Below the pieces are notes generated by a model. That model searched no databases, had not been told where the DNA came from, and saw only the letters and a program-made list of their open reading frames with translations. From an uncultured Erysipelotrichaceae bacterium (GTDB lineage: Bacteria; Bacillota_I; Bacilli_A; Erysipelotrichales; Erysipelotrichaceae), in contig CANDJN010000045.1 in NCBI GenBank assembly GCA_947385085.1, positions 1 to 14,338 on the forward strand: a stretch of 14,338 nucleotides of DNA, read 5' to 3'. A program made the position numbers and the translations under genes. Position 1 is the first letter of the stretch; the number at the start of each line of letters is the position of its first letter. This document shows, piece by piece, positions 7,596 to 14,182 of this stretch.

Positions 7596-7707
7596 TGCTT
7601 ATGGTATTTAGATTAAGACTGGAAATATGAACATGATAAAGGTTGTTAATAGTATATTTTTGTATGAGTTTATGATCAAGAATTGATGGGAATTATACTC
7701 ATGGCAT

Positions 7708-7733
7708 ATTTCATGCCGCTACAGCGATGAAAT
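7708..7733. promoter_or_regulatory. Bulged palindrome upstream of the DUF1146 promoter (possible operator)
   Basis: ATTTCAT (7708-7714) and ATGAAAT (7727-7733) are exact inverted arms. Inside them CGCT (7717-7720) and AGCG (7723-7726) also pair, leaving a 2-nt GC bulge on one side. An overlapping alternative pairs GGCAT (7703-7707) with ATGCC (7713-7717). It ends 13 nt before the -35 box, a place where a regulator could bind. Confidence 0.4.
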
Positions 7734-7746
7734 GAGCACATAAAAA

Positions 7747-7775
7747 TTGCACTTTTTTATAAAACAACGTATAAT
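7747..7775 (+). promoter_or_regulatory. Housekeeping-type promoter of the DUF1146 gene
   Basis: TTGCAC (7747-7752) and TATAAT (7770-7775) are 17 bp apart, the ideal spacing. The same TTGCAC/TATAAT pair drives the DUF1934-argS operon at 3148. Confidence 0.85.
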
Positions 7776-7799
7776 ACTTTTTGAATAAGGAGAGATGAC

Positions 7800-8003
7800 A
7801 TGAGCTATGGCATATTACAGATCAGTCTTCATTTGTTCTGCGTTGTGTTGAGCTTTTTTGCGCTGAGTGCGATTCGCTTTGATTTATTTTGTGATGTTCG
7901 CAAGCCCATGAAGGTTCAAATGTTGCTTATTCTACTCTCTATGGCGCTGGGTTACCTGGTCGCCCAGCTGTTATTGGCCTTGACGGTTTTTAACGGCTTA
8001 TAA
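7800..8003 (+). CDS. ywzB: DUF1146 (YwzB-like) small membrane protein
   Basis: A 67-residue protein with two membrane segments, at about residues 4-24 and 40-63, separated by a loop holding RFDLFCDVRKPMKVQ. Length, topology and the loop motif (Arg-Phe-Asp, then a basic turn) match the YwzB/DUF1146 family of small integral membrane proteins, whose role is unknown. In Bacillus the gene lies downstream of the ATP synthase operon, near spoIID, spoIIQ and mbl. Here it also lies upstream of spoIID, spoIIQ and mbl, with a regulator gene in between, so the broad synteny supports the call. AAGGAGA at 7787-7793 gives a good ribosome binding site. It appears monocistronic, with its own strong promoter. 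Confidence 0.8.
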   Translation: MSYGILQISLHLFCVVLSFFALSAIRFDLFCDVRKPMKVQMLLILLSMALGYLVAQLLLALTVFNGL

Positions 8004-8349
8004 ATCAATGGGATTCTCTTGGCGGAACAATGTGTTTCCATTGAAGATGCACAATCTAATTTCTTTTTTTGCGAATTGTACTAAAACCAATGATTCGGTT
8101 TTTCTTATGAAATGAATCATAGTGTAAGAAAAGATAATGTAAAAGATTATATGAATTGTAATTGATGATAAACATTCGGATGGACATGGTGTGGCGAAAT
8201 CACCCGTTAGGATCCTGCCTTCATCATTATGTGCCGATTCCCATTGAAATAAGTATAAAACAAAGTTGTCTTGAGACACTTGTGAATCGAACTTTCCACA
8301 ATACGTTCGATTCCATCTACCCTACATGGCAAAGATCGGAGGTATTACA
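8004..8349. other. Intergenic region: inverted repeats and a possible terminator, no gene
   Basis: Directly after the DUF1146 stop codon, TCAATGG (8005-8011) and CCATTGA (8038-8044) are inverted repeats 26 nt apart with no T run. AAAACC (8083-8088) and GGTTTT (8097-8102), followed by a mixed T run, form a modest terminator-like hairpin. A perfect 9-bp inverted repeat lies at 8284-8313, close to the regulator start. A plus-strand frame at 8162-8353 has no ribosome binding site and no recognisable content. No clear promoter for the regulator could be picked. Confidence 0.6.
8284..8313. promoter_or_regulatory. Perfect 9-bp inverted repeat upstream of the response regulator gene
   Basis: GAATCGAAC (8284-8292) and GTTCGATTC (8305-8313) are exact inverted arms with a 12-bp spacer. 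Their centres are 21 bp apart, two helical turns, as expected for a dimeric DNA-binding protein. The second arm ends 36 nt before the ATG and 24 nt before the GGAGG. It could be an operator or an RNA hairpin in the leader; it has no T run, so it is not a terminator. Confidence 0.55.
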
Positions 8350-9909
8350 ATGATTCGTGTAATGGTCATGGATGAGGAGGAGCAGGTGGGAGTTAACCTT
8401 AACAATTTATTACAAAAGCAAGGTGGGGAATTTTATATTACAGCCATTGCGTGTCATCGCGATGCGGCACAAAGGCAATGGGAAGAAGCAGCGTCCGATA
8501 TTATCATTACGGAAACGGCATTACCGGGATGGGATCAAGATGAATTTTTGACCCAAATAAAAAAAATGGCAAGAACGACACCAGTGATAGTGCTTAGCCG
8601 TGAAAACGATTATGCGACGATACGTTGTATGATGAAGGCCGGGGCATGGGATTATTTATGTAAAGCTACGCTCAGTGCTAAGGATTTTCTATTAACGCTT
8701 AAGGAAGCGAAGCAGGCGGGAAAAAGCCTTCATCGCCGTGCACTTCAACCATTGGCAGAACTATTGCGATCCCAGCGTGAAAGATATGCGCTGCGGCGGG
8801 ATTATAAAGATGTGATTGGTGAGGCACCGCTTAAAAAGTCGCTGAAAGACGGTTATTGCATCGCCTATTTCCAAATCGATCATATTGCGTCTGTGTATGC
8901 CTCGTTTAAGGATTCACACAAGCAGCTGGAGGAACAGCTGCGCGCATTGATCCAAGACAAAGTTCATCCAACCATGGATTATGAATATTTGGCGCTCGAC
9001 CATCATGCCGGTGTTTTATTGATGAAAGAAGGGGCAGAGCATGTGCTTCTGTCATTATTGGAACAAATAAGTGAGGAAGTGAAGCATACGCTGAATATGA
9101 TTCTATCTTTCACCCTCAGCAGCATATACAGAGATTTCAACGCTTTGATCGAAGCATTCAATAATGTTTACCGTGCTCATGCTTATCATTTTTATACGGG
9201 CTTGGGAAGTGTTGTGAAGGAGTGGGAAAGTAAGGCGTTTGTCACAATCAAGGATACGATGAATTATCACAATCGCATGTGGGAAGCGCTGAAAATACGC
9301 GATTTCAAAGAGCTGTTGCGGATTCATCATGAATTCATTGCGGATGTTTCAAACAACCCTATTCATCCCCGGGAGCTATTGGAATATGAAGTGTTCATTT
9401 TAAATAATATGGAGGGGATTGAACGCGGTAAGGGCGTCAAGACTCCATTTCCTTTTCGTGAGATTATGCATTCTCTATGCGATTGTGAGGATATGGATGA
9501 ACTGGATCGTCTAATGCGACAGGGATTTGAACGCATGGCAACTTGGTATCAAGAGGATAGCAGTAATCGCTATGGCAAGGACATTGTCGAAATCATCAAT
9601 TATGTTGAGGCGAATTATACCCAAAAGCTCACATTAAGAATGGTGGCGGATGTTTTTGGGATGAATGAAAGTTATTTGAGCCGGATGTTTAAAAATCAGA
9701 CCGGCAAGAATTTGATTTACTTTATCAACGAAAAGAAAATGAATAAGGCACGTGAATTGTTAAAGGATCCGGACATGATGGTCAAGGAAGCTGCCTTTGC
9801 GGTGGGATATGATGATCAATTTTATTTCAATAAGCTATTTAAGCGATTTTTCGGAGTTTCTCCGACGGAATATCGTCGGCGGTTTCAGCGTGAAAAAACA
9901 GCCGGCTGA
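8350..9909 (+). CDS. YesN-type response regulator with AraC output domain; phospho-acceptor Asp replaced by Glu
   Basis: A 519-residue cytoplasmic transcription regulator. Residues 1-125 form a CheY-like receiver: acidic residues Asp8-Glu9, the switch Ser83 in PVIVLS, and Lys105 in DYLCK. The phospho-accepting Asp, expected in DIIITD-x2-MPG, is Glu55 (DIIITETALPG). Residues about 150-400 are a helical linker region as in other YesN-like regulators, without an intact catalytic motif. The C-terminal AraC/XylS domain (about 410-512) has both helix-turn-helix units, including LRMVADVFGMNESYLSRMFK and the end motif FGVSPTEYRR. The start at 8350 is preferred over an upstream ATG at 8326, because GGAGG (8338-8342) lies 7 nt before it and the receiver begins there. 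No histidine kinase gene is adjacent. Such regulators usually control sugar uptake or degradation; the target here is unknown, though the nearby GH1 gene is a candidate. Confidence 0.93.
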   Translation: MIRVMVMDEEEQVGVNLNNLLQKQGGEFYITAIACHRDAAQRQWEEAASDIIITETALPGWDQDEFLTQIKKMARTTPVIVLSRENDYATIRCMMKAGAWDYLCKATLSAKDFLLTLKEAKQAGKSLHRRALQPLAELLRSQRERYALRRDYKDVIGEAPLKKSLKDGYCIAYFQIDHIASVYASFKDSHKQLEEQLRALIQDKVHPTMDYEYLALDHHAGVLLMKEGAEHVLLSLLEQISEEVKHTLNMILSFTLSSIYRDFNALIEAFNNVYRAHAYHFYTGLGSVVKEWESKAFVTIKDTMNYHNRMWEALKIRDFKELLRIHHEFIADVSNNPIHPRELLEYEVFILNNMEGIERGKGVKTPFPFREIMHSLCDCEDMDELDRLMRQGFERMATWYQEDSSNRYGKDIVEIINYVEANYTQKLTLRMVADVFGMNESYLSRMFKNQTGKNLIYFINEKKMNKARELLKDPDMMVKEAAFAVGYDDQFYFNKLFKRFFGVSPTEYRRRFQREKTAG

Positions 9910-10237
9910 TTTATAACCTATAAATAGACCCAAATGCGTCTTTTTTATGGGACTTTTTGCAATTTCAATAGGCATCATAATAGGATTTCATTGGTAAGCG
10001 TAATTTCATCCTTTAAAGCTTTATTGATTTAAAAGCTTATAGCAATAGCAGGAAGCTTTAAGTTATTATATTTACTTTAATTTTAGTATTTCCGTTGTTT
10101 TGTTCATCATTTCTGAAGGGTTGTGACGATTTGATATCATCAGGCACTCACGTCTAACGTGTTTTTAGCAAAAGGGATCAAAGTTCCATACATAGAAACA
10201 ATTACTGCTTCATATAATTTGGAGAAGGTGATATGCT
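9910..10237. other. Intergenic region before spoIID: weak hairpins and AAGCTT repeats
   Basis: Just after the regulator, AGAC (9926-9929) and GTCT (9938-9941), followed by T residues, form a weak terminator-like hairpin. Three AAGCTT palindromes occur at 10016, 10033 and 10053. CACGT (10149-10153) and ACGTG (10157-10161) form a tight hairpin followed by five T residues. CATACAT (10187-10193) resembles a sigma-E type -10 box, which would suit spoIID, but the -35 position is not convincing. No gene is seen. Confidence 0.5.
10187..10193 (+). promoter_or_regulatory. Possible sigma-E type -10 element for spoIID
   Basis: CATACAT resembles the known sigma-E -10 pattern (CATACA-like), and spoIID is a classic sigma-E gene. 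It lies 44 nt before the start codon. The upstream -35 region is a poor match, so this is only a candidate. Confidence 0.3.
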
Positions 10238-11164
10238 TTGAAAGATACAGCTCGTATATGCTTTTTATTGGCGCTGATGCTGGGATCCTTTTTCATGTGG
10301 CTGAATTTGGATCATCACAATAGTGCTGCGGTGAAGCCGCCGACGGATAAAGATCCTGCCCAGGCGGAAGAAAAGAATACAAGGCAGATGGTACATATCA
10401 AACGCGAGAATGGCAGCACCATTGATGTGGATCTGGAAACGTATCTGATCGGCGTGGTGGCAAGTGAAATGAGCGCAGATTTTCCCTTAGAGGCGCTAAA
10501 AGCACAGGCGGTGGCGGCACGCACCTTTGTGGCACAGCGGCAATTTCAGGTGGATGATACGGTAGCCTCTCAGGTCTATCAAGATGATGATCAGCTATTG
10601 GCAGTATGGGGAACCAATTATGATGAAAAGCACGCCAAAATTGCGCAGGCAGTAGAAGCGACCAAGGGGGAAGTTCTGCGTTATCAGGGGGAATTAATCA
10701 CTGCGGCGTTTTTTTCTTCCTGTGCCGGTGCCACTAATAATTCAGAGGACTATTGGGCTAATGCTTTGCCTTATTTGCGCAGCGTGGACAGTCCCTGGGA
10801 TCAAAAAATTGACGGTTATGCACAGACGGTGAGCTTTACTAATGCTCAACTGGCGCAAGCTCTAGGCTTTCAACAGCCAATTCAAAGCATTGAAAAGCCT
10901 TTGCGTTATGATAACGGCTATGTCAAAAGTGTATTGATTGACGGTATCGTGTTCAGCGGCAGGGAAATACGCGAGGCGTTGTTGCTGCGTTCCAGTGCAT
11001 TCACAATTACCGTCGACACAGACCAGGTGAGCTTCACCACTCAAGGATTTGGTCATGGTATTGGCATGTCGCAATATGGTGCGGCCGGGATGGCTAAGGA
11101 AGGCAGCGATTATCAAAAAATCTTAAAGCATTATTATCATGACGTTGAAATTACCGCTCTTTAG
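10238..11164 (+). CDS. spoIID: Stage II sporulation protein D, peptidoglycan lytic transglycosylase
   Basis: SpoIID cleaves glycan strands at the septum, as part of the machine (with SpoIIM and SpoIIP in Bacillus) that drives engulfment of the forespore. The 308-residue protein has an N-terminal membrane anchor (about 5-22), a variable linker and the SpoIID domain (about 50-305). The catalytic Glu is Glu77 in VVASEM, followed by LEALKAQAVAARTF. Later conserved parts are SSCAGATNNSEDYW and the GHGIGMSQYGA motif near the end. It starts with TTG: the ATG at 10233 is followed by CTT and then TGA, while an in-frame TGA lies upstream at 10229, so TTG at 10238 is the first usable start that keeps the membrane anchor. 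An AGAAGGTG ribosome binding site lies at the right distance. spoIIQ follows after 49 nt, probably co-transcribed. Confidence 0.95.
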   Translation: MKDTARICFLLALMLGSFFMWLNLDHHNSAAVKPPTDKDPAQAEEKNTRQMVHIKRENGSTIDVDLETYLIGVVASEMSADFPLEALKAQAVAARTFVAQRQFQVDDTVASQVYQDDDQLLAVWGTNYDEKHAKIAQAVEATKGEVLRYQGELITAAFFSSCAGATNNSEDYWANALPYLRSVDSPWDQKIDGYAQTVSFTNAQLAQALGFQQPIQSIEKPLRYDNGYVKSVLIDGIVFSGREIREALLLRSSAFTITVDTDQVSFTTQGFGHGIGMSQYGAAGMAKEGSDYQKILKHYYHDVEITAL

Positions 11165-11213
11165 GTATAAACCCTTGCCTTTTCGTCCATAATCAATCAT
11201 AGAGGTGATGAAA

Positions 11214-11831
11214 ATGGTAAGCTATACCAAGAAAAAAAATCATAGAAAAGCACTTGTGATCGGTGTGATGGCCTTTGTTTTGGCGATCATTGCGGCTGGA
11301 ACTTCTTACTTGTTAGCGCCGAAAGAGCAAAGTGATACACCGGTCAGCACGAAAAACGTGACGATCCCCGTGATTTCGCTGCCCGCTACAGAAGAAAAGG
11401 CAAAGCGTCCTTATCAAGTGGAGGCAACCATCGCTTTGGATTATTATGATGGCGAAGAATCAGACATTGCGAGTATGACCAAATTTGAAGGAACGTATCG
11501 TGCCAATCAGGGTATTGACTATTCCTTTAACAATGAGGAGTTTGATGTGCTGGCAATTTTCAGCGGCGAGGTAGTCGATGTTAAGGATGATCCGCTGTTT
11601 GGTCATTCCTGTACGATTCAAAGCGGTGATTTGAAGATTACCTATCAGAGCTTGAAGGATGTCCGCTTTAAAGTGAAGGATCAAGTGAAACAGGGTGATG
11701 CGATATCCTTGGCTTCCACAAATATTTATAATAAAGATCTGGGGAATCATGTTCATATCGTAACATCAATCAACGATAAGCGGATGGATCCCGAGGATAT
11801 TTATGGCAAGAGTTTAGCAGAATTAAAGTAG
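11214..11831 (+). CDS. spoIIQ: SpoIIQ-like stage II sporulation protein, degenerate M23/LytM domain
   Basis: SpoIIQ sits in the forespore membrane and binds SpoIIIAH across the intermembrane space to form the engulfment channel. The 205-residue protein has a basic start (VSYTKKKNHRK), one membrane anchor at about 15-36 and an extracytoplasmic LytM/M23 domain at about 85-195. The M23 zinc motifs are incomplete: the first His is Asn98 in NQGIDY, while Asp102 and the final His179-x-His181 (HVH) remain. Endopeptidase activity is therefore unlikely, as in B. subtilis SpoIIQ, where the domain serves for binding. The ATG at 11214 is chosen because GAGGTG (11202-11207) lies 6 nt upstream; GTG 11205 and ATG 11208 overlap or abut that site. 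It follows spoIID and is closed by a terminator. A general M23 protein is the alternative, but position and size favour SpoIIQ. Confidence 0.88.
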   Translation: MVSYTKKKNHRKALVIGVMAFVLAIIAAGTSYLLAPKEQSDTPVSTKNVTIPVISLPATEEKAKRPYQVEATIALDYYDGEESDIASMTKFEGTYRANQGIDYSFNNEEFDVLAIFSGEVVDVKDDPLFGHSCTIQSGDLKITYQSLKDVRFKVKDQVKQGDAISLASTNIYNKDLGNHVHIVTSINDKRMDPEDIYGKSLAELK

Positions 11832-11857
11832 TGCTGTGAATACGGCACTATTTTTAT
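11829..11857 (+). terminator. Rho-independent terminator after spoIIQ
   Basis: TAGTGC (11829-11834) and GCACTA (11845-11850) form a 6-bp stem, extended inside by GT/AC pairing, and a T run follows. The stem begins in the stop codon. It separates the sporulation genes from the mbl-tagO operon. Confidence 0.85.
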
Positions 11858-11970
11858 TACCGGGGAAATATTTAATACCAGTTTTGCGCAGGCAAGACTT
11901 CATAAAAGGCGTAAGCATCGCCTTGAAAGCTTGGTTCTTTTCACTTTTTTTATATTCTTTTATGAAAGTG

Positions 11971-11979
11971 TGTTATAAT
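11971..11979 (+). promoter_or_regulatory. Extended -10 promoter of the mbl-tagO operon
   Basis: TGTTATAAT is a perfect extended -10 (TGn plus TATAAT), 33 nt before the mbl start. The -35 position (11951-11956, TATATT) is weak, which fits an extended -10 promoter. It gives the cell-shape genes transcription independent of sporulation. Confidence 0.7.
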
Positions 11980-12011
11980 ACTAATAAGTGCGAATGGAGG
12001 TAACATAGCGT

Positions 12012-13004
12012 ATGAGTTTTTTTTCCAAAGAGGTCGGTATTGATCTGGGTACTGCGAACTTACTGATATATGTAAAAGGCGAGGGCGTTGTCATTGACGA
12101 GCCCAGCGTTGTAGCGATAGATGCGAGTACAAAAAAGTGTTTGGCGGCAGGACAGGAAGCCAAGGATATGTTGGGGCGTACTCCGGGACGTGTCATGGCC
12201 ATTCGTCCGATGAAGGACGGGGTCATTGCGGATTTTGAAGTGACCGAAATCATGTTAAACTTCTTTTTGAAGAAACTGGAATTAAAGGGTATGTTTAAGC
12301 GCCCTACGATTTTAATTTGTTGTCCAAGCAACATTACTTCGGTAGAGCGCAATGCGATTCGCGATAGTGCGTATCGCGCCGGAGCGAAAAAAGTATACAT
12401 TGAGGAAGAACCGAAGGTTGCGGCAGTAGGAGCCGGTTTGGATATTTCCAAGCCCAGCGGCTGCATGGTTTTGGACATCGGCGGCGGTACGACCGATGTG
12501 GCCGTGTTATCCTTGGGGGAAATAGTTTCCTCTACATCCTTAAAAATAGCCGGTGATACGCTGGATAAGGATATTTTGAAATTTGTCAAAGAAGAAAAGA
12601 AGCTGTTGATCGGTGATCGGACAGCTGAGGATATTAAAAAACAAGTGGGAACGGCTTGGAAGGGTTCTCGTCATGATTCGATAGAAGTCAGCGGACGCGA
12701 TTTGGTTACGGGCTTGCCGCATACTATCACCCTGACAAGCGAACAGGTAGAGGAAAGTATCCGCGAATCTTTGCAGGAAATCGTGCGGGCTTGTAAAACT
12801 GTGCTGGAACAGACTCCCCCGGAATTGGCAAGTGATATTGTGACGCGCGGTATTGTGTTGACCGGCGGCGGTGCGCTGCTGCACGGTATTGATGAATTAC
12901 TGCGCAATGAGCTGCACATTCCGGTTTATGTGGCAGATAATGCGCTTCGCTGTGTAGCGGAGGGAACCGGAGTCATGCTGGAGAATCTGCATCTGGTGGG
13001 CTGA
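12012..13004 (+). CDS. mbl: MreB-family rod-shape actin (Mbl-like)
   Basis: A bacterial actin that forms membrane-bound filaments and guides lateral wall synthesis with RodA, PBPs and MreCD. At 330 residues it has normal length. Nucleotide-binding motifs are intact: the phosphate 1 loop DLGTAN at 11-16, the phosphate 2 motif DIGGGTTD at 155-162 and the adenosine motif LTGGGALL at 283-290. The N-terminal segment MSFFSKEVGIDLGTAN fits the short amphipathic start of Mbl-type proteins. GGAGG at 11996-12000 lies 11 nt before the ATG. mreC and mreD are not next to it, and in Bacillus mbl follows spoIIQ and spoIIID, so Mbl is more likely than MreB itself; sequence alone does not settle this. It is the first gene of a two-gene operon with the TagO-like gene. 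Confidence 0.93.
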   Translation: MSFFSKEVGIDLGTANLLIYVKGEGVVIDEPSVVAIDASTKKCLAAGQEAKDMLGRTPGRVMAIRPMKDGVIADFEVTEIMLNFFLKKLELKGMFKRPTILICCPSNITSVERNAIRDSAYRAGAKKVYIEEEPKVAAVGAGLDISKPSGCMVLDIGGGTTDVAVLSLGEIVSSTSLKIAGDTLDKDILKFVKEEKKLLIGDRTAEDIKKQVGTAWKGSRHDSIEVSGRDLVTGLPHTITLTSEQVEESIRESLQEIVRACKTVLEQTPPELASDIVTRGIVLTGGGALLHGIDELLRNELHIPVYVADNALRCVAEGTGVMLENLHLVG

Positions 13005-13028
13005 GGTGATTTAAGGGAGGTGTAGGAA

Positions 13029-14141
13029 ATGGAGTGGTTGAAATACCTGCTCATTCCTTTTCTGATTTCCGCACTCATCACACCGGTGCTGAAAAAAATT
13101 GCTTACCGTTTGGAAATTTATGCCGAGATGAATGAGCGGACGATACATACGAAAAAAATCGCACGAATCGGTGGTGTTGCCATCTATGTCGCCTTTATTG
13201 TGAGTATGGCGATGTTTGTGAAGGTCGATGATGCGCTCAATCGCATTCTGTTAGCCGCTACGATCATGTTTACCGGCGGTCTTGTCGATGATATGTTAAA
13301 TTTGAAGCCAAAGTATAAGCTGGCTTTTCAGTGTGCTGCGGCATTCATACTCATTTCCTTTGGCGGTATCACGCTTGATACGATTCGTTTACCATTGGGT
13401 ATTACTATTAATTTGGGTATTATTTCAATGCTGGTGACCTTTGGCTGGGTGATCGGTATCACCAATGCGGTCAATCTCATTGATGGATTAGATGGCTTAG
13501 CCGGTGGTATCTCTGTCATTATATTGGTGGTTATCGCTTCCTTGGCAGTACTTGAGGGGCGCAGTGATATTATGATGCTGTCACTGATCTTAGCCGGCAG
13601 CACCTTAGGCTTTTTGATCTACAATTCTCATCCTGCCAGTATTTTTATGGGTGATTGCGGTGCGCTGTTTCTCGGCTTGGTCATATCAGCAATATCTTTG
13701 TTGGGGTTCAAAAGCTCTACGTTTATCACCTTGGGAGTGCCGATTTTATTGTTGGCGATTCCCATTCTCGATACGATCAGCGCAATTATTCGCCGCAAGC
13801 TTTCCGGCAAAAGCTTTTCCGATGCGGATAAAAATCATTTGCATCATGTATTGATGCGGCGTTTCGGTCATCGTAATACGGTATTGATTTTGTATTCCGT
13901 GACAGGCTTATTCGGCATGACAGCTTATCTATACATTGTGAATAAAGCAATTGGGTTGGTCTCGCTATGTGTTTTGGCAATTGGGGTTGAGTTGTTTTTG
14001 GAAATTTCTCATATGATTTCACCGCAATATCATCCGATTTTATCCACGGTGGATATGGTTTTAAGGGCGCTGAAAAAGCCGTCCTTGGAGGAGGAGCTTG
14101 AAGAAAAGCTGGATGAGAAATTGCCGGAGCATGAAATTTGA
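13029..14141 (+). CDS. tagO: Undecaprenyl-phosphate GlcNAc-1-phosphate transferase (TagO/WecA family)
   Basis: An integral membrane enzyme of the MraY/WecA/TagO family. It transfers a sugar-1-phosphate (GlcNAc-1-P in TagO) from UDP-sugar to undecaprenyl phosphate, the first step of wall teichoic acid or another wall glycopolymer. The 370-residue protein has about ten hydrophobic segments. Family motifs are present: Asp87-Asp88 (LVDDMLNL), the NAVNLIDGLDGLAGG motif at 146-160, FMGDCGALFLG at 206-216 (the usual Ser or Thr after the Asp is Cys210) and the HLHH motif at 270-273 following DADKN. The last 30 or so residues are a soluble charged tail of repeated Glu-Leu-Lys. GGGAGGTG at 13015-13022 sets the start. 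The gap to mbl is 24 nt, so the two are co-transcribed, linking filament and polymer synthesis. The polymer made cannot be inferred here. Confidence 0.92.
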   Translation: MEWLKYLLIPFLISALITPVLKKIAYRLEIYAEMNERTIHTKKIARIGGVAIYVAFIVSMAMFVKVDDALNRILLAATIMFTGGLVDDMLNLKPKYKLAFQCAAAFILISFGGITLDTIRLPLGITINLGIISMLVTFGWVIGITNAVNLIDGLDGLAGGISVIILVVIASLAVLEGRSDIMMLSLILAGSTLGFLIYNSHPASIFMGDCGALFLGLVISAISLLGFKSSTFITLGVPILLLAIPILDTISAIIRRKLSGKSFSDADKNHLHHVLMRRFGHRNTVLILYSVTGLFGMTAYLYIVNKAIGLVSLCVLAIGVELFLEISHMISPQYHPILSTVDMVLRALKKPSLEEELEEKLDEKLPEHEI

Positions 14142-14150
14142 ACTAAAATG

Positions 14151-14182
14151 ACGGCTTTCGTAAAATGAAGGCTGTTTTTTTT
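14151..14182 (+). terminator. Rho-independent terminator of the mbl-tagO operon
   Basis: ACGGCTTTC (14151-14159) and GAAGGCTGT (14167-14175) form a 9-bp stem with two wobble pairs and a 7-nt loop, followed by T residues to 14182. The remaining 156 nt to the window end hold no supported gene. Confidence 0.85.

Noticed and set aside
8162..8353. 63-codon plus-strand frame before the response regulator
   Set aside because: No Shine-Dalgarno, no recognisable sequence, overlaps the regulator start and spans the inverted repeat.
9926..9946. Terminator directly after the response regulator
   Set aside because: Only a 4-bp stem supports it, so it is mentioned in the intergenic entry and not called as a separate terminator.
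11981..12589. 202-codon minus-strand frame over mbl
   Set aside because: Antisense shadow of the conserved mbl gene; no start signals.
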